DNA of 23,207 bases, from NCBI GenBank assembly GCA_964537505.1, contig CAZICK010000062.1:1-23207 (forward strand). The letters are read 5' to 3'. The position numbers and the translations under genes were made by a program. The stretch is from DAINBT01 sp036732785 (GTDB taxonomy: Bacteria; Planctomycetota; Phycisphaerae; Sedimentisphaerales; SM23-30). Within the stretch, counting starts at the first letter, position 1, and the number at the start of each line of letters is the position of its first letter. Shown here one piece after another: positions 15,450-23,186 of the stretch. A model generated the notes under the pieces. The model did not search any database. It saw only the letters and a program-made list of their open reading frames with translations, and was not told the DNA's origin.

Positions 15450-15823
15450 AAACCCCCTTCCCCTGAGTTCTTTGATTCCACACCAAAACTAAGCCCCTCA
15501 GAGGTATGGTTTGCCCTATTTTTGTACGGTCGATATGGATATAGAGGACACGTCAACGATGTACAGAGTTTCACTTCCTCTTTTTGCCAACCGCAGCATT
15601 CCAGACAGAACGACTTAATGGCTGATTTCATGCTCTTGCCCTGCATAGCCCGGTCGTAAATCTTGCGGTGAATGGGCGGAATATCCGCTCGGCGTTTTCG
15701 GATACGCTCGGCCCGGTGGATTTCTGTTGACGGAGGCTGATTCTGCCGGTAAGATTCGTTTTGTTGTAAGATTTTTCTGTGGGTCGCTGTTGGCGCAGCG
15801 GCCTTTTTTATTTTCGTTTTCAT
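15446..15823 (-). CDS. Cys-rich phage/mobile-element protein
   Basis: The 125-residue product has a basic N-terminal half and a cysteine cluster in FCLECCGWQKEEVKLC and TSLTCPLYPYR (C73, C76, C77, C87, C92). I recall this C..CC...V.LC....CPLYPYR pattern from small proteins of phages and integrative elements, where it is a conserved protein of unknown function, probably zinc-binding. Its ATG overlaps the stop of the AlpA-like gene (ATGA), and the primase ATG overlaps its end. It therefore belongs to one tight AlpA-Cys-rich-primase-ATPase operon. DNA binding or a replication accessory role is a guess. Confidence 0.75.
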   Translation of the reverse strand: MKTKIKKAAAPTATHRKILQQNESYRQNQPPSTEIHRAERIRKRRADIPPIHRKIYDRAMQGKSMKSAIKSFCLECCGWQKEEVKLCTSLTCPLYPYRPYKNRANHTSEGLSFGVESKNSGEGGL

Positions 15824-16047
15824 TTTTCACCCCCTCTTATGGCTTCAAAATCGTCACGGTTAGGGCAGCCCAAGGCAATCCACTGCTCAATATCCTGCTG
15901 TCTCCATCTTATAGCCCCAGCGATTTTAATGGTTTCTGGCAAACGCCCTGCTGACCTGTAACGCCAAACACTTCTGACCGAAGTTGACAACATTTTGGCT
16001 ATCGCTTTTGCAGTCAATAACTGTGTGTCTTGCTTTGTTGTATTCAT
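15820..16047 (-). CDS. AlpA/excisionase-like HTH protein
   Basis: The 75-residue product has a MerR-like winged helix-turn-helix of the AlpA/HTH_17 type: LLTAKAIAKMLSTSVRSVWRYRSAGRLPETIKIAGAIRW is the whole domain, with the recognition helix around SVRSVWRY. Such proteins act as excisionases or as activators of element genes. AGGAGC (16054-16059) stands 7 bases before the ATG. It is the first gene of the replication operon, and the GCGCAAC repeats lie 75 bp upstream, so it could be regulated through them or bind them. Confidence 0.85.
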   Translation of the reverse strand: MNTTKQDTQLLTAKAIAKMLSTSVRSVWRYRSAGRLPETIKIAGAIRWRQQDIEQWIALGCPNRDDFEAIRGGEK

Positions 16048-16121
16048 TTCAATAGCTCCTAAAAAATGACATTAAACAACAATTAACATTTATGAGAGCC
16101 ATTGTAAGTCAGGATTTTAGC

Positions 16122-16274
16122 GCGCAACATTTGCGCAACGAAAAATTTCTTGGAATTAACAAAAACCGTTGAAAGGCAGAGGTCTTCTGGAGCAAACCCA
16201 AGTGTTGCGCTTCAGATTGAATTTCGGGATGTAAAAAAAAGTAAAATATTTCTGTCGCGCAACAAATGCGCAAC
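16122..16274. promoter_or_regulatory. five GCGCAAC heptamers, probable operator sites
   Basis: GCGCAAC occurs at 16122 and 16133 (11 bp apart), again at 16257 and 16268 (11 bp apart), and inverted at 16204-16210. The two pairs share the layout CGCGCAACA-nnn-GCGCAAC-n-AAAA, so they are a direct repeat about 135 bp apart. The left pair touches a possible -35 box (TTGCGC) with TACAAT at 16101-16106, but the 15-bp spacing is short. They fill the spacer (16048-16290) between the zinc-ribbon-HTH gene and the AlpA-like gene. Repressor or excisionase binding is the most likely use. No gene is visible in this spacer. Confidence 0.65.
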
Positions 16275-16290
16275 AAAATACTATCTATTA

Positions 16291-16884
16291 TTAGTGCATA
16301 TCGGGGATTTTCCTTATATCTTCCTGATATTCGTCGAAATCACCCTTAACTTTTTCAGCTTCACGTTCCTCTTTTAGGAGCAAAATGGATAATTTAGAAA
16401 TACGCCTTTTATTACCGGTTTCCCCATTATGTTTGATCTTGCCTTTTGTCGCTAACCGAGAGATTGTTCCCCTGTCAACGCTTAATATTTTTGAGGCTTG
16501 CTGTACAGTAATAAACTCATCTTTGGGGTCCGGCCCCGTCTCCACACAGTAGCCTAGTTTCTTAAGCTCTGCCTTATTGATTCTCCATTGTTTTAATCGG
16601 TCAAGGTCGATTTCCATTCGTCCAATATCTGGATTGCGGGTGCAAATGAAAACCCCGATTGTTTTGCTGCCGTCAGGATACGTTCTTATATCCGGCTCTA
16701 TGAAACAGTTTTCCTCACACTCACTGCATACCACCCCGTTGGAATGTTGGATTTTTTCTAACACCCCTGTTTTAACAAGCTCATCCAGTTTCCCGGTCGG
16801 CCAGTCTGCTGTTTCATCCGCTGAAATAATATCTGCATCCGTTGTTTTCAATCTGTCTGCAAATTGTTCAAGAAAATCATCCAC
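16291..16884 (-). CDS. zinc-ribbon plus HTH protein, unknown
   Basis: The 197-residue product has an N-terminal helical part with ISADETADWPTGKLDELVKTG. A four-cysteine zinc-ribbon-like segment follows (C53, C56, C60, C81, including CSECEENC and EPDIRTYPDG). The C-terminal helix-turn-helix is of the excisionase type (about 124-170, FITVQQASKILSVDRGTISRLATKGKI). It starts with GTG at 16884 and overlaps the end of the 389-aa gene by 8 bases, so the two are translated together. I recall similar pairs in genomic islands, with no function known to me. The HTH suggests DNA binding; the ribbon could bind DNA or the partner. Confidence 0.8.
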   Translation of the reverse strand: MDDFLEQFADRLKTTDADIISADETADWPTGKLDELVKTGVLEKIQHSNGVVCSECEENCFIEPDIRTYPDGSKTIGVFICTRNPDIGRMEIDLDRLKQWRINKAELKKLGYCVETGPDPKDEFITVQQASKILSVDRGTISRLATKGKIKHNGETGNKRRISKLSILLLKEEREAEKVKGDFDEYQEDIRKIPDMH

Positions 16885-18046
16885 CGGTCAAACCCCATCT
16901 TTCAAGATACCTCTTGGCTATCTGGTCCAATGGATCATCCTTCAAGGTGCAACGATCAGGATGAGATATTTCAAACGTCAGGGATTTTCCCCTTTTACCG
17001 TCTCTGCCAGCAAAACAAAATTGTATTTTCGCTCTCGTAATGATCGCATTATCAAGAGAGATATTGGATTTGTTCAGTGCCCTTTCAATCAATGTGTAAA
17101 CCGGTTGCTCATCTTTATAGGAGCTTGCCTCAAGGGTTATTCGTCGGTTGCCCGTCCCCGGCAAATCCAAGCGAAGCATTCTGATTATTACCTTATCAAT
17201 ACCATCCCCTGGATCGGTGACCAACTTCAAATCCTTATTATTGAACTTCGATAAGTCAAAATGTTTATTCTCCAATTTCGGTAAGCCGTCAAGGCCTAAA
17301 ATGGATTTACAGAAAATCTCCTGTAAAGCTTCCACGACTTTTTTTCCACCTTTAGCGCTGACTTCAAGAGTGCCGCTTTTAGGTCGGTAAACAAATATCA
17401 CTTCAAAGGCAGGCTTTCTCAACCGGTGATAAAATTTGCCCTGATCGTTAAAGCCTAACTCGGTAGCTGCATAATCTTCAGGATAGACAAAATAACAGTG
17501 TCGTTCCGGCTGTTGTCTTAGATAATTATCAACATGGCAGCGGTCCCCTCGGCCTTGTTTCTTATAGAATTCGCTCACGGCCGCCGCCAGGGCGAGCTTG
17601 TCTTCTTCAGCGACCGCAGGGACCAATCCTGCTCCAACCTTCCGGCTGCTCCATGAACCAAGGCTGTCCATATAGGCCAAATCACAGGAAGTCTCGAAAA
17701 TAGACGGGTGATTCAGAAATACCCAGAAGGCTTTCTCATAGTAGTTTTTCATCGGCTCAAAAACCGGCAGCAAATTGATGTTGTGAAATACAGAACTGGC
17801 TTCCTCAATCAAAACCATAATCCCTTTTTCATAAGCCATTTCATTGATATGTCGAAAATCCGCCTCGATTTGATTCTGCTGCTCATTGGACAGTTTCTCT
17901 ATCGCTTGAAAAACAGGGTCAATGTTCGTTTCGCCCAGCGTATCAAAGTCAATGTCTTCAAGCAGTTTTTCACGGCCGAAATATTCTTTGAGTATATGAT
18001 TAGGTGTTTGCCGCAAAAATGTCTTTGGTGAATAGTTTCGGCTCAT
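16877..18046 (-). CDS. 389-aa protein of unknown function, partner of zinc-ribbon-HTH
   Basis: I do not recognise a named family. The product is soluble, with no signal or membrane segment. Residues about 1-140 are mostly helical. The middle is beta-rich (HCYFVYPEDYAATELGF, FEVIFVYRPKSGTLEVSAKGG) and the C-terminal third contains RITLEASS and SLTFEISHPDRCTLKDDPLD. I chose ATG 18046 because AAGGGG lies 6 bases upstream; a TTG at 18052 is the alternative. It overlaps the zinc-ribbon-HTH gene by 8 bases and follows the 222-aa gene by about 30. The overlap suggests that the two proteins work as a unit. I see no nuclease, kinase or helicase motif, so a sensor, effector or regulator role is open. 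Confidence 0.75.
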   Translation of the reverse strand: MSRNYSPKTFLRQTPNHILKEYFGREKLLEDIDFDTLGETNIDPVFQAIEKLSNEQQNQIEADFRHINEMAYEKGIMVLIEEASSVFHNINLLPVFEPMKNYYEKAFWVFLNHPSIFETSCDLAYMDSLGSWSSRKVGAGLVPAVAEEDKLALAAAVSEFYKKQGRGDRCHVDNYLRQQPERHCYFVYPEDYAATELGFNDQGKFYHRLRKPAFEVIFVYRPKSGTLEVSAKGGKKVVEALQEIFCKSILGLDGLPKLENKHFDLSKFNNKDLKLVTDPGDGIDKVIIRMLRLDLPGTGNRRITLEASSYKDEQPVYTLIERALNKSNISLDNAIITRAKIQFCFAGRDGKRGKSLTFEISHPDRCTLKDDPLDQIAKRYLERWGLTGG

Positions 18047-18078
18047 AACCAACCCCTTATGTAATTATTTAACAGCTA

Positions 18079-18747
18079 TTATTTTCCCAGGCTTAACCGT
18101 TTTCTCTTTTCCTGTTCTATCATAATAATTGCATTATCTATTATTTTGGCTTTTGTGGTATTCCATCTACTGTCAAGATATACATTCCAGTCCAGAGGAC
18201 AGTCCATTATTTCAAAAGATAGTTCTATGATTTCAAGATATTTATTTATTGATTCGTTGGTGTCCCTATTATAAAAGAATGTTAGGGTATTACGGCCATC
18301 CATAGGCATTAGCATATCTGGAAAAAGGAAATGCAACAGTTTTGAATTTGAAACAAGTTTTTTATATGTTGCCATAATAGACAATGATTCATAGGCTTTT
18401 TTTAACGGTTTAGCGACTTGGTTAAATAAATATTTACCCTGATTAGTAAAATCATTAAGTACCTCAAGAGTTTCCCTGCAAGATAATATATTGGCACGTA
18501 AATCATCAAAATCTTTCATCTTTGCTCTCCGACTATTCATATCCCAAGACACCAGTGTGGCATATAGAAGTTCAAAATGATAATCTTTCTGGAAAAAGCT
18601 GTCCAAGTTAGGATTTTCTCTCCGCACTTCAAATGTTCGTCGATAAAAATAAAGACTTGGGCCTTTGCGGTATCTTTCATTTATTTCAGATATTCCGTTT
18701 TGAATTTGATATATAATGCTATCTTTTTTATTTCTGAAATCAGGCAT
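18079..18747 (-). CDS. 222-aa unknown protein downstream of the PLD-helicase
   Basis: The product is helical and charged, with no signal peptide or membrane segment. Two stretches look conserved in type: FELLYATLVSWDMNSRRAKM (about residues 58-77) and LVSNSKLLHFLFPDMLMPMDGRNTLTFFYN (about 132-161). I recall the LLHFL.P....P.D...T..FF pattern from uncharacterised bacterial proteins but cannot name a family. Ribosome binding site GGAGGTG lies 12 bases before the ATG, rather far. It follows the helicase by 61 bp on the same strand and precedes the 389-aa gene, so it may be cargo cotranscribed with the helicase. Confidence 0.7.
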   Translation of the reverse strand: MPDFRNKKDSIIYQIQNGISEINERYRKGPSLYFYRRTFEVRRENPNLDSFFQKDYHFELLYATLVSWDMNSRRAKMKDFDDLRANILSCRETLEVLNDFTNQGKYLFNQVAKPLKKAYESLSIMATYKKLVSNSKLLHFLFPDMLMPMDGRNTLTFFYNRDTNESINKYLEIIELSFEIMDCPLDWNVYLDSRWNTTKAKIIDNAIIMIEQEKRKRLSLGK

Positions 18748-18808
18748 ATCTTATTTATACACCTCCCCAGACTTCAGCGATTTTGGCTTTGATTTTCTGC
18801 ATACTTTT

Positions 18809-21800
18809 TTATTTACTAATATTTTCGACAGCAATAATTATTTCATCACGGTTGTCTTTTACTCTCTTTTCCACAATTTCCAAATAATCTGTTCCTAAGT
18901 TACTTATCAACATCTCAAGCTCTTTGATGAACTTTTGTAATTCTTTAGGCTTTTCAGGCTTCAATTCGAGGTTTGCAATTCTTCTTACGGAATATTTGGG
19001 AATGGTATGATAGTTTCTTAAATCTTTTATCAAATCTCTTATAAAAGGAAGATATTTCTCAAGCTCAGACATATAATTTTTCAAGGCACTTTGAAGGTTA
19101 TTCATTGCTTTAACTTCGAGCGAGATTTCATTTTTAGCTACAGGGAATTTGTCCTGATGCTGTTTTATCTTCTCATAGTGCTGCCAGAAATTGTTGCTTA
19201 GGCAGAGTCTTTTTTCATCACAGCCACACCTGATAATCCTAATAGCATCATCTACAAGTAAGCCTTCTACATTTATATTTTCATCTTTATCAATTGCAGA
19301 TTTTTGGATGAACAATCCGAGAGCTTTGCGGCGAAATACTACAAGATTATACGAGTCAAATCCTTTTGCTGTTTTTATCCTGTTGGGCAGATGTTCTACT
19401 CTGTTAATAACTTCCGGGTGTTCTTTTTCGATTTTGTTGTATTCAATTCTTATTTTGGTAAGAAGATTCTCCTCTTCCATTTCTTCAGGATTCGTATTGA
19501 TTCTCTTATAAAGTTCAGCCGGAGCAGGTATTTCGTCAGCATCGAATATTTTACAATCTTCTCCCAAAGTATTATGTATCAAAAACATTTTCTGAGAAGC
19601 TATCTGCCTGCTCTTTACAACATCTGAACCTTGTTCAGTTGGGAAAAAGTTATAAATATACAGGCTGTCAAAAACCTTTTGGCCTATACGGTTTATCCGT
19701 CCGACTCTTTGAATTACTCTTGTAGGATTCCAGGGTATGTCATAATTGATTACAACCCCTGACCTGTTAAGGTTATATCCCTCAGACAACTTATCGCTGG
19801 TCAATAATATGGTGAAATTATCTTCCTGATGACTTGCTTCTATACTTGCATCGAAATCCTTCAGCAGGATTTCATTTTGTTTTTTGCCGATATTGCCTGC
19901 AACTGTTAAGACGCTGTCTTTGAATAATTTTTCAATTATTGGTTTTAAGTGCTTTACCGTATCGGTGTATTCGCTGAATATGATTACTTTTCTCAATGGT
20001 TCGCCATCATGCGATTCAGCATTTACTATTTTCTCAACTTCTTCCACAAGTCTTTTGCTTTTAGGGTCATTTTCAACAAGTTTAAGCTTGGCTATCTTCG
20101 ATCTGATTTCCTTAAATAGCTCTATATCCCTGTCAATATTTTCATAGAATCGGTCCTTATGATGGAACTCGTTTACTTCATAAACCTTGTTGCGTTTTGT
20201 TTCGGTAATTTCCTCAAGTTTTTGTGCGTATTCAAGCAACGCCTCTTCCAATTCATCAGGATTATTTTCATAAGCCTTTTCAACTATCTTTCTTTCAAGA
20301 ACATATTTACCTTTTGACTTTTTGAGGAACTCTTTAACACAGTTGTGAACTTTAAGAAAATTATCTATACTTTGACTGAAAGAACCAAAAGAGCTTTCAA
20401 ATCTTTTAACCAGCAATCTACGCATAAAATCAAAAAGGTTTCTCTGCTGCTGGAACAACCTGTTGCCTTCCTCGTCAAGTTTATCCTCGTCAATTTCCCT
20501 CTCATAGCTGAAGGGCTGATAAATCGCACCTGTAAACCTGCCCTCTTCACCGAAATAATCTTTTATTACTTCATCGTAAAATTCAGACTGTTCCTTTGTG
20601 AGGTCAAAGAATAGCTCCACAGGATTTTCTACTTCTGAAAGATCTGTAACTTCTTTGCTGTAAACAGGGTCTTTTTTCAGGTCGAGCCTGTTTCTTCTTA
20701 TCATAATCGGTTCTAAGACTTCTCTGATATGGCTTGCAAGTAGATGAGACCTCGCCTGCACAGCAGATATATCAATAGGCAGAGATCCGAACAACTGCTT
20801 AAAGTAGCTTTCTGATCTTTTTCGCTTTTTCTCATTTGTTGAATTATGGTTTTTGGTAATAAAAGAGAGTAGCCTTAATAACTTTTCATAGCTTGAAAAT
20901 CTTCCTTCCAGATTTTCGTCAAGGGTTATACGGGACTTGCCCGGAACAATGAAAAGCTTAAGAAGAGAAAATATATCAGCGGGGCTATTATTAAAAGGTG
21001 TGGCGGTCAAAAGCATTATCTGTCTTTTTCTGCAAATAGAACTTAATAGCTCGTAACTATAAGTGTCCTGATTTCTGTATCTATGAGCTTCGTCAACTAT
21101 TACAACTTCAATATCCTCACCGTAATGGCGAATATATTTACAGGCCCCCTCCAAATCACCGGATGAGTAAATTTCCCAGTCATAAAGCTGGAAATCGTGT
21201 TTATATTTATTCCAACCGTTCGGGATTGATTTATCTCCAATAAGTCCCGGCGGGCAAATAATCATTCCTCTTTTGCCAATGTTTTTTGCTATCATCGAGG
21301 CTATCACGCTTTTGCCAAGACCAACAACATCGGCAATAATAACACCGTTATAATTGTCAATTATCGTTAGTGCCTGATTAACCGCATCACTCTGATAACT
21401 ATATGACTTATAACCTTTTTCTTCCAACAATCTGCTCACGTGGGGCTTTATCTGCCTCTGTTTTTGCAGGTCGATATATGTTTTCAATACCTTCACATAA
21501 GCCTCAAAGGGCGTAACAATTGCGGCCTGAGAGCGGTTTCTTATCAAATCAAGCAAGTCCCGCTTTCTTTGTGCATCCTCAGTAATATCAATAGCCGTCC
21601 CCCAGAGTTCATCAAAATACTTCTCCGCTTCTTCTGTGCCGTAATCGCCGATTTCCACATTAAACTCGTTCTGTTCGGTAATACCGGCCTTGGTCAGATT
21701 GCTTGAACCTGTGATAAACTTGCAATTTGCGATACCCTTTAGGTGTTCCTTTATCTTAAAGATATAAAGCTTGGCATGGTTAGGATCTTGAGTCTTTTTA

Positions 21801-22177
21801 ATCTTGAGCTTATCTTCCTCTATGAGCTTCACGAAGAAATCAACCTGCCTGTAAAATTCTTCATTGTCAAGCTGTTCACTGTTAATCGCTATTTTCAAAG
21901 AGCTAAAAAAGTCATCCGCCTTTTCTTCGCCTGTCAGGTTATCACTTTCTCTGGCGTATTCGAGTATGCTGTAAAGCTGTTTATCAACACTTAATCCGAC
22001 AAGGACTTTTATCTCTAAATCATCCCTGTCTTTTAAGCTGTCGTAAATCTGGCTCCAGCCTGAAAAGTAAAAGAAGCCAACTAAAAACTTCAGCTCCTCG
22101 CTGTGTTCAACAAGCTCAGTTAGCCTTTTCTTTAATGTCTTCGTTTTCTCGTTGGTTATAAAAGCTTTATGGGGCAT
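18809..22177 (-). CDS. PLD-family nuclease fused to SNF2 helicase
   Basis: The 1122-residue product starts with a phospholipase D-like domain. H134 and K136 in NHAKLYIF and GSSN (157-160) form one HKD-type half-site, so it would act as a dimer. A superfamily 2 SNF2-type helicase follows, with motif I DVVGLGKS (283-290), motif II DEAH (360-363), motif III LLTATPFN, and late motifs LTSDKLSEGYNLN and QRVGRINRIGQ (about 826-836). The last 250 residues are helical and of unknown role. PLD-SNF2 fusions are often linked with N6-adenine methyltransferases in restriction-like loci, and the locus ends in such a fragment here. It probably cuts or displaces foreign DNA in the cytoplasm. AAGGG lies before the ATG; the 83-aa gene ends 9 bases upstream. 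Confidence 0.9.
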   Translation of the reverse strand: MPHKAFITNEKTKTLKKRLTELVEHSEELKFLVGFFYFSGWSQIYDSLKDRDDLEIKVLVGLSVDKQLYSILEYARESDNLTGEEKADDFFSSLKIAINSEQLDNEEFYRQVDFFVKLIEEDKLKIKKTQDPNHAKLYIFKIKEHLKGIANCKFITGSSNLTKAGITEQNEFNVEIGDYGTEEAEKYFDELWGTAIDITEDAQRKRDLLDLIRNRSQAAIVTPFEAYVKVLKTYIDLQKQRQIKPHVSRLLEEKGYKSYSYQSDAVNQALTIIDNYNGVIIADVVGLGKSVIASMIAKNIGKRGMIICPPGLIGDKSIPNGWNKYKHDFQLYDWEIYSSGDLEGACKYIRHYGEDIEVVIVDEAHRYRNQDTYSYELLSSICRKRQIMLLTATPFNNSPADIFSLLKLFIVPGKSRITLDENLEGRFSSYEKLLRLLSFITKNHNSTNEKKRKRSESYFKQLFGSLPIDISAVQARSHLLASHIREVLEPIMIRRNRLDLKKDPVYSKEVTDLSEVENPVELFFDLTKEQSEFYDEVIKDYFGEEGRFTGAIYQPFSYEREIDEDKLDEEGNRLFQQQRNLFDFMRRLLVKRFESSFGSFSQSIDNFLKVHNCVKEFLKKSKGKYVLERKIVEKAYENNPDELEEALLEYAQKLEEITETKRNKVYEVNEFHHKDRFYENIDRDIELFKEIRSKIAKLKLVENDPKSKRLVEEVEKIVNAESHDGEPLRKVIIFSEYTDTVKHLKPIIEKLFKDSVLTVAGNIGKKQNEILLKDFDASIEASHQEDNFTILLTSDKLSEGYNLNRSGVVINYDIPWNPTRVIQRVGRINRIGQKVFDSLYIYNFFPTEQGSDVVKSRQIASQKMFLIHNTLGEDCKIFDADEIPAPAELYKRINTNPEEMEEENLLTKIRIEYNKIEKEHPEVINRVEHLPNRIKTAKGFDSYNLVVFRRKALGLFIQKSAIDKDENINVEGLLVDDAIRIIRCGCDEKRLCLSNNFWQHYEKIKQHQDKFPVAKNEISLEVKAMNNLQSALKNYMSELEKYLPFIRDLIKDLRNYHTIPKYSVRRIANLELKPEKPKELQKFIKELEMLISNLGTDYLEIVEKRVKDNRDEIIIAVENISK

Positions 22178-22186
22178 AGTATTCCC

Positions 22187-22438
22187 TTAATCAATCTGAT
22201 CACTTTTTAATTTCGTAAACTTTTTATCAAGTATTTTTACAAAAATTTTCAGTTCTTCTGCCGACATACTGCCGGCTTTAACAAGACCGACTTTTTGAGC
22301 ATTTTCATTGCTGGGTGCGCCATACACAATCGCATATGCTTTCCTTTTTGAAATCTTGCCCTCCAAAAGTTCAAGCTTAATGCTGTCAACAGCATGTTTC
22401 AAAATAAATTCACCATCTTTTCCACTGAAAATGCTCAT
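22187..22438 (-). CDS. 83-aa protein of unknown function before the PLD-helicase
   Basis: The product is a small, basic and helical protein (FILKHAVDSIKLELLEGKISKRKAYAIVYGAP, then EELKIFVKILDKKFTKL). I recognise no domain. AAGGTA lies 8 bases before the ATG. It ends 9 bases before the helicase start and is almost certainly cotranslated with it, so it may be a small partner or regulator. The 21-bp repeat array begins 22 bases upstream. Confidence 0.7.
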   Translation of the reverse strand: MSIFSGKDGEFILKHAVDSIKLELLEGKISKRKAYAIVYGAPSNENAQKVGLVKAGSMSAEELKIFVKILDKKFTKLKSDQID

Positions 22439-22459
22439 AAGCTTTTACCTTTTCTTCAC

Positions 22460-22564
22460 GCCCTTTGCCTTAATGTAAGTTTACTTTGCCGCATATCACT
22501 CTTACAACACCATGATGTAAGCTTACAACGCAGCGATGTAAATTGACTTTGTCGCAGTGCAAGC
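22460..22564. repeat. five tandem degenerate 21-bp units upstream of the PLD-helicase operon
   Basis: Units start at 22460, 22481, 22502, 22523 and 22544, all in exact 21-bp register. Units 3 and 4 begin TTACAAC and carry ATGTAA at positions 14-19. Unit 1 has ATGTAA at the same place. Units 1, 2 and 5 share CTTTG followed by a C-rich core, and units 2 and 5 share ACTTTG.CGCA. A perfect GTAAGCTTAC palindrome spans the junction of units 3 and 4 (22517-22526). Two helical turns per unit fit a cooperative DNA-binding array. I see no clear promoter boxes in 22439-22630 and no gene. Confidence 0.65.
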
Positions 22565-22630
22565 CTCATAACCTTAGTATTCCAAAGCAGTTAGCAGTTT
22601 TTAGCCATTATCTGCCCTCAACTATTTTCA

Positions 22631-23140
22631 TTACCTTTTCTTTGCGCTCTTTGCTTTGCTTATTCTGTTCCAAACTAATCTGCAAACTGCACGATACACA
22701 TCTTTTCGCTCTTCATCCGTTAGCCCAATCGCATCAAAGACAATATCATCAAGCTCTTTTCTGTCAGGCAATGGTTTCGGCTCCTGCTCTTCAATAGGTG
22801 TTTTGCTTTCAGGATTGATGCCGCATTCAATAAATAAAGACTCTGGCGGTCGTTTCCCGATTGCTGCCATTATTTCCGAAGTTTTACTTGAGCTAATACA
22901 AGATGGATTTAAAAGAAAGATGTTTTTTGCATCCTTCGTCTCGAATTTTAAAGCCCCAAGCCCAAGATTTGCCCTTCCAAACAACATAACAAAAAAGGAT
23001 TGAAGTGTAGAGTTTAGGCTTAAAGCGTATTTTAGTATTTCTCTTTTGTTTTTGAGAAAAATTCGATGAAAACATCTGTCACTAAGCATTGGTTTTGTTG
23101 AAAAAGGGCAGTAAAACTTATCATTTGCAACATATTGCAT
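22631..23140 (-). CDS. C-terminal remnant of an N6-adenine DNA methyltransferase
   Basis: The 169-residue frame resembles only the C-terminal target-recognition end of class I N6-adenine methyltransferases (Eco57I/ISP-like). NDKFYCPFSTKPMLSDRCF, ALSLNSTLQSFFVMLFGRANLGLGALKFE and a late PDRKELDDIVFDAIGLTDEERKDVYRAVCRLV are the matching blocks. The catalytic NPPY and AdoMet motifs are absent. In frame, sensible coding continues upstream of the ATG for 13 codons (ending KVYTNIF) and then meets a TAA at 23180-23182, next to a palindrome. No ribosome binding site precedes the ATG. It is therefore most likely a 5'-truncated pseudogene. An intact partner would have protected DNA from the PLD-helicase. 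Confidence 0.7.
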   Translation of the reverse strand: MQYVANDKFYCPFSTKPMLSDRCFHRIFLKNKREILKYALSLNSTLQSFFVMLFGRANLGLGALKFETKDAKNIFLLNPSCISSSKTSEIMAAIGKRPPESLFIECGINPESKTPIEEQEPKPLPDRKELDDIVFDAIGLTDEERKDVYRAVCRLVWNRISKAKSAKKR

Positions 23141-23186
23141 AAATATATTTGTGTAAACTTTCGCACTTTTTATAGAGGTTTAAGCC

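Noticed and set aside
18809..22177. DISARM or Mokosh assignment for the PLD-helicase
   Set aside because: DISARM needs its own helicase and DUF1998 genes, and these are absent. Mokosh uses another helicase superfamily and domain order.
22460..22564. CRISPR or coding repeat at the 21-bp array
   Set aside because: Units abut without spacers, and no open frame with a start crosses the array.
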